The notes beneath the pieces were generated by a model. The model was not told where the DNA came from and searched no databases. It saw nothing but the letters and a program-made list of their open reading frames with translations. Shown in pieces: positions 36,367 to 41,494 of a DNA stretch of 41,494 nucleotides (position 1 is its first letter; each line of letters starts with the position of its first letter). Source of the stretch: Deltaproteobacteria bacterium (lineage in GTDB: Bacteria > Desulfobacterota > Syntrophobacteria > BM002); NCBI GenBank assembly GCA_022340745.1, contig JAJDNL010000211.1, positions 1 to 41,494 on the forward strand. The letters run 5' to 3'. Made by a program: the position numbers and the translations under genes.

Positions 36367-36857
36367 CTTCTCTTCCCTCTTTCCTGAGCACTCAACTCTG
36401 AGTGGAGCAGGGTGAGGCTGTCGCAGGGGATCGGATAAAAAAATTTGTTATGTCTTGTATTTTCAACCCTTTAGAGTGATATATGAAGCAAGATACATGC
36501 CAGGTGGTTGAAATTGAAACAAAAAGTCGCAAATTCTCCCTGGTTCCTCGACACCAATAATCTAGTAAAAGGTGGTACTTTTTTTCCACTTTATGAACGT
36601 ACATTACCCAAGAATGTCTCAAAATTTTTAGGTAGTTTACTGTATAACTTTCTGTAAATAATAGTAAAAATGGAACTAATGTGAGTTGGTATGATTTGTG
36701 TTAATAAAAATGTTAATAAGTGGCGTAAGCGATCAATACGTACCGGCTAAACTCTCGACTTTCCCCCCCCTACACTGAGAGCTCAGCGGGGAAATTTGTG
36801 GGGATAAATGAGAGCCATTGAAGCTGGTGGGGTGAGAGAGGAACACTGGAGATTTTC
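36367..36857. other. Divergent AT-rich intergenic region
   Basis: The 491-bp gap between a leftward PilZ gene and a rightward microprotein is very AT-rich at 36600-36720 and contains TATAAC (36643-36648), a good -10-like box without a clear -35. No gene or RNA recognised. Confidence 0.35.
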
Positions 36858-37022
36858 ATGAGCACATCCCGGGAAGAGCGACGCAGGGATGGAGAGCGAC
36901 GCTCCTGTCAGGACCGACGAAAGTTTGATGATCCCCACTACAGTGGCCCAGAAAGACGAAGTGGAATAGAGCGAAGAAGTGGGCTGGATCGCAGAAAGTC
37001 TCCAGCAGGGCACTCAATCTGA
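36858..37022 (+). CDS. Basic microprotein with RRSG/DRR repeats
   Basis: A 54-residue protein opening MSTSREERRRDGERRS and continuing with DRRKFDDPHYSGPERRSG and ERRSGLDRRKS. It is rich in Arg, Asp and Glu in repeated RRSG.DRR units and is probably disordered. TGGAG is six bases before the ATG. I know such sequences as a recurrent small-protein type in Desulfobacterota genomes; function unknown. A second microprotein gene follows 47 bp later. Confidence 0.65.
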   Translation: MSTSREERRRDGERRSCQDRRKFDDPHYSGPERRSGIERRSGLDRRKSPAGHSI

Positions 37023-37069
37023 CTGTAATGCTCAGAAGGGCCAAAACCCAAAACAAGGTGAAATTGGCG

Positions 37070-37252
37070 ATGAAGAAAAGCAAAAAGAAATCCGGGATTC
37101 ATTTGTTACTGAAGAAGTACAGAACCATGTTCAGAATCCCGGAAAACCAGAACCATTACTCTGGAGAAGATTACAAAAAGGCAGAAAGGATGTTCCTGAA
37201 ACATGCCCTGGAACAACGCAGGATAGAAATGCAGGATGACCTCTTCAGATAG
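37070..37252 (+). CDS. Basic small protein
   Basis: A 60-residue protein with a Lys-rich start (KKSKKKSG) followed by RTMFRIPENQNHYSGEDYKKAERMFLKHALEQRR. I believe the MFRIPEN-NxYSxEDYxKAE layout recurs in Desulfobacterota, with function unknown. AAGGTG lies about ten bases before this ATG; a start at 37028 would add 14 residues with no ribosome site. It lies just downstream of the RRSG microprotein. Confidence 0.65.
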   Translation: MKKSKKKSGIHLLLKKYRTMFRIPENQNHYSGEDYKKAERMFLKHALEQRRIEMQDDLFR

Positions 37253-37330
37253 AACAAGTGTGCTTCAATGGAGAAGATGAGCACGCATGCGTTCCAGGAT
37301 AGTGGTGGGGCAGTCCAATGGAGCGCCGGG

Positions 37331-37618
37331 CTAACTATCCCCATTCACAAAATGCCGTAGCTTCCCAGAGTACTTGAAGGTCACGATTTTTCTGGGTGAC
37401 AGAATGATCGGCTCTCCAGTCTGGGGGTTTCTTCCCCTTCTCTCCCTTTTTTCTTTCACCGAAAATTTTCCGAAACCACTTATGAGGACATCCTCTCCAT
37501 TTTCCAGTGAATCTTTGATCAATTCGAACAGGGAGTCGACTACCTTGAGCGAATGCTTCCTGGTGTACCCTACCTGGCTGCTAATGACATTTGCGATGTC
37601 GGCTTTGGTAAGTGTCAT
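37331..37618 (-). CDS. ihfA: IHF-alpha/HU-family DNA-binding protein (copy 2)
   Basis: A 95-residue HU/IHF protein, the same length as the copy at 35698 and strongly similar (MTLTKADI start; EDVLISGFGKFSVKEKRERRGRNP; PRKIVTFKYSGKLRHFVNG). The GRNPQTGEPI arm tip supports the IHF-alpha branch. The ribosome site is weak (TAGGA). It follows the zinc-ribbon gene at 37702 by 83 bp on the same strand. Two IHF-alpha paralogues within 2.3 kb suggest a duplication. Confidence 0.87.
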   Translation of the reverse strand: MTLTKADIANVISSQVGYTRKHSLKVVDSLFELIKDSLENGEDVLISGFGKFSVKEKRERRGRNPQTGEPIILSPRKIVTFKYSGKLRHFVNGDS

Positions 37619-37701
37619 AGCTGGTCCTATCCTTCATTCTCCTCTGGTTCATTGAATCGAGGCAACCTCTCAGCTTATCTGCTGTTTCTTGCTGACCTTT
37701 C

Positions 37702-37824
37702 CTAGGCTGCCTCGGCCACGACGAACATATCCTTGCACTCGGGGCACATCACGCGTTTTCCTACCCTCACCCTGAGCATAATCTTGGCTCTGCATCTTGG
37801 GCATATCCTGATGAGACGGAACAT
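37702..37824 (-). CDS. 40-residue zinc-ribbon protein
   Basis: A very small protein starting MFRLIRICPRCRAKIMLRV, with CPRC and CPEC knuckles about 22 residues apart, and ending DMFVVAEAA. AAGGAGG lies eight bases before this ATG, which fixes the start; a longer frame reaching 37911 has no such site. Probably binds one zinc ion. It may be co-transcribed with the downstream IHF-alpha gene. Confidence 0.65.
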   Translation of the reverse strand: MFRLIRICPRCRAKIMLRVRVGKRVMCPECKDMFVVAEAA

Positions 37825-37955
37825 GATGGGGACCTCCTTCTCAGAATCTCCTTTGTTGCTTTGGACAGGCATCCGAGGTCGGCGCCACTTCCGGCTGAGA
37901 TTTCTTTGCAAAATTCAAGCCATACGTAAATTTTAGGATGGCAGACATCTTTGTG

Positions 37956-38374
37956 CTAACCCGGATATTTCATGAAAATGCTTCAGCGAGCGCATTCCCC
38001 GCAGCGACACGACTTGAGCGACACGACTTGAGCTCGTCGACAAGTCTTGCTGCGGGGGTAGCGAGCGAACTACAATGAAATGGAATAACTTCCTTACATT
38101 TCGAAGATTCCCTGTCCCGCTAAAGCGGGACTGCAGGGAGCTTCAATCACTGTCGCGAGAGCACGAAACTGGGAACCCGCTTGCGGGACTGAGCGGAGCG
38201 CAGCGAGCGCGAAGAGGATGGGTGTGCCACCTGGCAACCGTCCCGCGGTACCGCGGGATTGGGTCCGAGGCGTACCTGAACGGTACGTCGCAGGGGCCAA
38301 TACCCGAGGACGCTAGGAAGCACGGCCATATCCGTGGTCGCAGCAAGTGATTCGTGGAATATCCGGGTTAAGCC
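37956..38374. repeat. Composite element: A copy 3 and B copy 2 between inverted ends
   Basis: The ends CTAACCCGGATATTTCATGAA (37956-37976) and its inverted counterpart TTCGTGGAATATCCGGGTTA (38351-38370) match element B. Between them lie an element A copy (37971-38147; core 38061-38106; hairpins CCCCGCAGC-GCTGCGGGG and TCCCGCTAAAGCGGGA) and the B interior (38148-38350), with an extra TCCCGCGGTACCGCGGGA (38241-38258) absent from copy 1. GACACGACTTGAGC occurs twice in tandem-like order in the A part. No coding capacity. Confidence 0.75.
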
Positions 38375-38535
38375 GCAAAGTGCAGAAAGGGTTCAGAAGC
38401 CTCCCTCCTAATGTGTTGCTAAAAGCACCTAACAACCATTCAATTGACAAAGCATTCTGGCATTTTGACCAAATATCTTTGAAAGGTTGCTATTTGGTGA
38501 TATTTTGGGGACTCCTGTGTCCTCATAATAATGAA

Positions 38536-38693
38536 AGGTTTCAGGTGTCAGGTTTCAGGTGTCAGGTTTCAGGTGTCAGGGAAAAGGGTAAGCAGTAAGC
38601 GGTAAGCGGTATTCCACGTCTCACATCCCACATCCCACATCAACAATCTGCAATCTGCAATCTAAAATTCTGTTCTTCCCTCTGCCCTATGCC
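38536..38693 (+). repeat. Left arm of an inverted word-repeat pair flanking the peptidase gene
   Basis: Three tandem AGGTTTCAGGTGTC units (38536-38577), then AAAAGGGTAAGCAGTAAGCG, TATTCCACGTCTCACATCCC, GCAATCT units, and TCTGCCCTATGCC. The reverse complement recurs at 39674-39824 with two 14-mer units, one extra GCAATCT-like unit and a handful of substitutions. Confidence 0.85.
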
Positions 38694-38783
38694 TTGAGCC
38701 TTGAACCGCTCCTTTTGGGCAGTCGGAAGCCGGGCCTCTGGGTCAGGATTCTTTACTTGCAAGCTTCCACTGAGGAAAAGAGG

Positions 38784-39680
38784 ATGACCAAAAAGGTGTT
38801 GCTCCTAGTATTTTTTCTCTTGATCACTCCCTTGCCGACGCTTCACCCCGAGAACAGAGAAATAATTCAAACGGATCAACTGAGTGTTCTGTTTGAAAAA
38901 CCACTGAGAATTGCTGCAAAAGAAATCGTCCATATTTACCCCCCATTAAAGACTCAACTGGAAAACACTCTTGAGTGGACAATAGAATTCAAACCAACAA
39001 TAGTACTTGTCAATGATTCAGGAAAATTTCAGGAAATGACCGGCAACAGTCTCATTGTTGCCTACGCTCTCCCCCAGAAAAATCTGATAGTGATTGACTA
39101 TTCGAAGATGAATACGAAGCCCTTTAGCCTTGGGCCAATCATAAAGCACGAATTATGTCATTTGCTCCTGCACCACAAAATAAGAAAAGTTATCTTGCCA
39201 AGATGGCTTGATGAGGGGGTCTCCCAGTGGGCCAGTGATGGCTTAGCAGAAATAATAATGAGCAGCAAAGGAGCCATTCTCGATGGCGCTGTTTTATCAA
39301 ACAGGCTGTTGAGTCTCAGGAGACTCGATAAGCGTTTTCCTCGAGACGAGAAGTCTCTGCTGCTCGCTTATGAGGAGAGCAAAAGCGTGGTGGAGTTTAT
39401 CACCAAAGAATTTGGCAGGAAGGGACTCCTTGACCTGCTCAAAAATATGGAGGAAGGTGATGAAGTGGATGTGGCGATTCTGAAGAGTCTCTCCATTCCT
39501 CCGGATGAACTCCAGAGAAGGTGGCAAACCCATCTCAAGAAAAGAACTACCTGGTTCGCCTACCTGGCGAGCAATCTTTATGGAATCCTATTTTTTCTTG
39601 CAGCGTTGATAACTGTCGCCGGGTTTGTCAGGGTGATTATCAAGAAGAGACGATACGAAGACGAGGATGATTGGGCATAG
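38784..39680 (+). CDS. Anchored gluzincin-like metallopeptidase (MA-clan)
   Basis: A 298-residue protein with an N-terminal signal peptide (KKVLLLVFFLLITPLPTLH) and a C-terminal membrane helix (YGILFFLAALITVAGFVRVI) followed by a basic/acidic tail. The mature domain should face the periplasm. HELCHLLLHH gives the HExxH-type zinc site and WLDEGVSQW the downstream Glu, as in peptidase MA-like proteins. In HELCH the HExxH motif is intact. Start at the ATG behind GAGGAAAAGAGG; frame extension to 38694 falls into repeat DNA. The last codon and the stop lie inside the right repeat arm, so gene and repeats travel as one 1.29-kb unit. Confidence 0.8.
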   Translation: MTKKVLLLVFFLLITPLPTLHPENREIIQTDQLSVLFEKPLRIAAKEIVHIYPPLKTQLENTLEWTIEFKPTIVLVNDSGKFQEMTGNSLIVAYALPQKNLIVIDYSKMNTKPFSLGPIIKHELCHLLLHHKIRKVILPRWLDEGVSQWASDGLAEIIMSSKGAILDGAVLSNRLLSLRRLDKRFPRDEKSLLLAYEESKSVVEFITKEFGRKGLLDLLKNMEEGDEVDVAILKSLSIPPDELQRRWQTHLKKRTTWFAYLASNLYGILFFLAALITVAGFVRVIIKKRRYEDEDDWA

Positions 39681-39824
39681 AGCAGAGGCAAAAACAGAAT
39701 TTTAGATTGCAGATTGCAAATTGCAGATTGTTGATGTGGGATGTGGGATGTGAGACGTGGAATACCTCTTCCCGCTTACTGCTTACCCTTTTCACTGACA
39801 CCTGAAACCTGACACCTGAAACCT
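39674..39824 (-). repeat. Right arm of the inverted word-repeat pair
   Basis: Reverse complement of the arm at 38536-38693, roughly 95% alike by eye apart from copy-number differences of the 14-mer and the 7-mer. It begins at GGCATAG, whose CATAG end includes the peptidase stop codon (39678-39680). Confidence 0.85.
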
Positions 39825-39844
39825 TAATTCTGGCTCCTGGCCTT

Positions 39845-41317
39845 TTAATCGTACAATATCTCCCAGTTGGCATGAAACGAACTATCGATGAAACTGTATC
39901 TGTATTCCATGGTCCTGCCCTTCCCGGGCACCGAGGAACTTTCAGGCTTCCAGTATCGTATGTAGATGGCCGGCATGGGGCCGGGTTCGAATCCTTCCGC
40001 CTCGGACCCATCTATCCAGACCTCTTTCTCCTCTATAATCTTCCAGATGGTACCGTGCTTCTTGCTCCTGATTTTTTCGCCAACCCTGGGAAGCTGCAAC
40101 TTTTCGCGCAGTGCCTTGAAGCGATAGCTTGTCAGCTTCTCCTCTTTCAGGATGGGTTCTCCCATGAGCATGATACCAATGGCACCCAGGGGGGCGGTCA
40201 CCAGGATGCTGAGCACGGCCACCGCCAGAATTATTTCGCCCCCCGCCACCCCGGCCTCCAGAGGCACAGCGCCGATAGCCGCCTGCACCGTGGCTTTGGG
40301 CACATATGCAACCACACAAAAGAGCCGCTCCTTCCAATCGTAGTCAGTGCCCAGCACCGAAATGTAGGTACCTATGGATCTGAACACCAGGCCGATGAAG
40401 ATGACGGCCAAGCCCGCGGCCCCCGCCTTCCAGGCCACGGACACATTGACCTGGGCCCCCACTAATACAAAGAGCAGCAATTCAGCAAAGACCCAGAGCT
40501 TCTTTAATTTCTGGGAGATAAGGTGAGCAATGGCTTCTTCCTTCTCCAGGATGATGAAGCCGATGGCCATCACCCCCAGCAGGGCGGCAATGGGAACCAC
40601 TCCGTGGGCCACTTCCTCCAGCCACATCAAACCTATGGATGTCCCCATGACCAGAAGGGTGCGCCGGGGTGGCTGCCAGTCGTACTTCAGAAAGAGCTTG
40701 TAAAGCAGGTATCCCGGAATTAAACCTACGACGATTCCCAGGACAATAGAAATGGGTATTCCTGCCAGTTGCCAGGCGATGTTCACCTTATGCCCACCAT
40801 ACATACCCAGGAAGATGGTAAAGATGACGATTACGAAGACATCGTCCACAGAAGACGCCGCCAAAATCATGGTGGGGATTCCCTTTTTGGCTCCTTTCCC
40901 CCGTTCCATGAAGTCGATCATCAACGGCACCACCACGGCCGGGGAGACTGCACCCAAAATGGTGCCCAGAATGGCGGCCTCCAGCACAGTGAGCTTCAAA
41001 AAGTACGGCGCCACCGCCGTTACCGCGGCAATCTCAAAAATGGCCGGTAAGCCCGACATGATAAGTGCTGTTTTGCCTACCCTATGCAGGGTGTCTCGCC
41101 GCAGCTCAAATCCTGCCCGCAAAAGGATCACGATGAGGGCAATCTTGCGAAAATCAGCTGAGACCTGCATCATCTCCGGTCGCATCAGGCCTACGACATA
41201 AGGCCCCACCAGAACCCCGACGATAAGCATGCCAACCAGGCCAGGGAGCTTGAACTTGCGAAAGAGGATATCCGCTGCCAGACCACAGATCACGATCAAC
41301 GCCAAGCTTACTGCCAT
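39845..41317 (-). CDS. Cation/proton antiporter with long cytoplasmic tail
   Basis: A 490-residue membrane protein with about 12 helices in the first 390 residues. SPAVVVPLMIDF and AASSVDDVFVIVIFTIF (Asp-Asp in a conserved helix) are typical of the CPA1/CPA2 Na+(K+)/H+ antiporters, which exchange cations for protons. The last 95 residues form a soluble tail (KIRSKKHGTIWKIIEEKEVW to NWEILYD) that is not part of the common antiporter core; its beta-rich, aromatic composition suggests a regulatory domain. The start follows a weak GGAGGAC. The tail's function is unknown. Confidence 0.9.
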   Translation of the reverse strand: MAVSLALIVICGLAADILFRKFKLPGLVGMLIVGVLVGPYVVGLMRPEMMQVSADFRKIALIVILLRAGFELRRDTLHRVGKTALIMSGLPAIFEIAAVTAVAPYFLKLTVLEAAILGTILGAVSPAVVVPLMIDFMERGKGAKKGIPTMILAASSVDDVFVIVIFTIFLGMYGGHKVNIAWQLAGIPISIVLGIVVGLIPGYLLYKLFLKYDWQPPRRTLLVMGTSIGLMWLEEVAHGVVPIAALLGVMAIGFIILEKEEAIAHLISQKLKKLWVFAELLLFVLVGAQVNVSVAWKAGAAGLAVIFIGLVFRSIGTYISVLGTDYDWKERLFCVVAYVPKATVQAAIGAVPLEAGVAGGEIILAVAVLSILVTAPLGAIGIMLMGEPILKEEKLTSYRFKALREKLQLPRVGEKIRSKKHGTIWKIIEEKEVWIDGSEAEGFEPGPMPAIYIRYWKPESSSVPGKGRTMEYRYSFIDSSFHANWEILYD

Positions 41318-41453
41318 AACAGTCCTCCGAAAACTGAGAAAAACTACACGTCAGGATATGGGGGGCATGGAAGTGGGGTCGCGCTTACCTTACCATGATG
41401 GCATATTTTTACCACCTTGTGTTGTAATGGGGTTTTCTAACCTACCTGGCTGA

Positions 41454-41494
41454 CTACAAGGCTTGAATGGCATCTTCCAGGGCTTGAAGCTCCA
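41454..41494 (-). CDS. 3' end of a further minus-strand gene (partial)
   Basis: On the minus strand the last 13 codons read ELQALEDAIQAL and end with TAG at 41454-41456. The heptad-like pattern suggests a coiled-coil C-terminus. The gene continues past the window edge, so no product can be named. Confidence 0.5.
   Translation of the reverse strand, partial: ELQALEDAIQAL

Noticed and set aside
38536-38577. CRISPR-like array
   Set aside because: Three 14-bp units are directly adjacent with no spacers, and no cas gene is present.
38694-38783. N-terminal extension of the peptidase-like protein
   Set aside because: The sequence derives from the repeat border, and the internal ATG at 38784 has a ribosome site and opens directly into a signal peptide.

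Overview
The window looks like chromosomal DNA of an uncultured or little-studied Desulfobacterota (former Deltaproteobacteria). That is inference from gene content: short-start IHF-alpha proteins next to PilZ proteins, several tiny zinc-ribbon proteins, a basic microprotein with RRSG-type repeats, a TAT-exported sugar-type binding protein, and a b6-type cytochrome b. There are no rRNA or tRNA genes, no CRISPR array, and no recognisable transposase, integrase or phage gene. Base composition looks moderate, and the gene order is that of a normal genome with unusually repeat-rich intergenic DNA.

Layout. 1-1.5 kb: cytochrome b of a bc/b6f-type complex (minus). 2-6.4 kb: minus-strand redox genes (aldo/keto reductase, flavoredoxin-like FMN protein, small cupin, DAO-type FAD oxidoreductase). 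6.9-11.8 kb: plus-strand genes for a possible diverged diadenylate cyclase, a cysteine-activating enzyme of the CysRS/MshC family, an OsmC-like protein and a DUF4301 protein. 12-12.7 kb: a zinc-ribbon microprotein and a truncated coiled-coil protein. 12.6-17.9 kb: a minus-strand carbohydrate set (six-hairpin glycosidase, GT4 glycosyltransferase, alkaline-phosphatase-fold enzyme). 18.4-23 kb: a plus-strand envelope set (PLD-VTT fusion, endonuclease/exonuclease/phosphatase protein, coiled-coil protein, MscS channel, zinc ribbon). 23.2-24.5 kb: two membrane proteins (EI24, DUF502). 24.5-28.9 kb: a complete carbohydrate-type ABC importer with an intercistronic stem-loop after the binding-protein gene. 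29.3-31.6 kb: Tex. 31.9-38 kb: small proteins, two PilZ and two IHF-alpha paralogues, and an exported helical protein. 38.8-41.3 kb: an anchored metallopeptidase-like protein and a cation/proton antiporter, then the 3' end of another minus-strand gene.

The most striking content lies between the genes. At least three repeat systems occur. (i) Word-like arrays of short oligonucleotides (GGTTTCAGGTGTCA, GCAATCT, CCCTATG and similar), including a near-identical 150-bp inverted pair flanking the peptidase gene. (ii) Element A, three copies, with a conserved core of about 45 bp flanked by hairpins whose stems differ in sequence in every copy. (iii) Element B, two copies, about 230 bp, with terminal inverted repeats around TARCCCGGATAWTTCATGAA and an internal hairpin showing a compensatory base-pair change. 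Repeat edges repeatedly coincide with stop codons of neighbouring genes (cytochrome b, DUF4301, phosphatase-fold protein, zinc protein at 31874, peptidase), which suggests insertion at gene 3' ends.

Functional links are mostly inference. The glycosidase, glycosyltransferase and phosphatase genes probably serve an envelope or storage glycan. The PLD-VTT, EEP and MscS genes fit membrane lipid and stress functions. The cysteine ligase followed by OsmC hints at low-molecular-weight thiol chemistry. The PilZ/IHF set hints at c-di-GMP-linked regulation.
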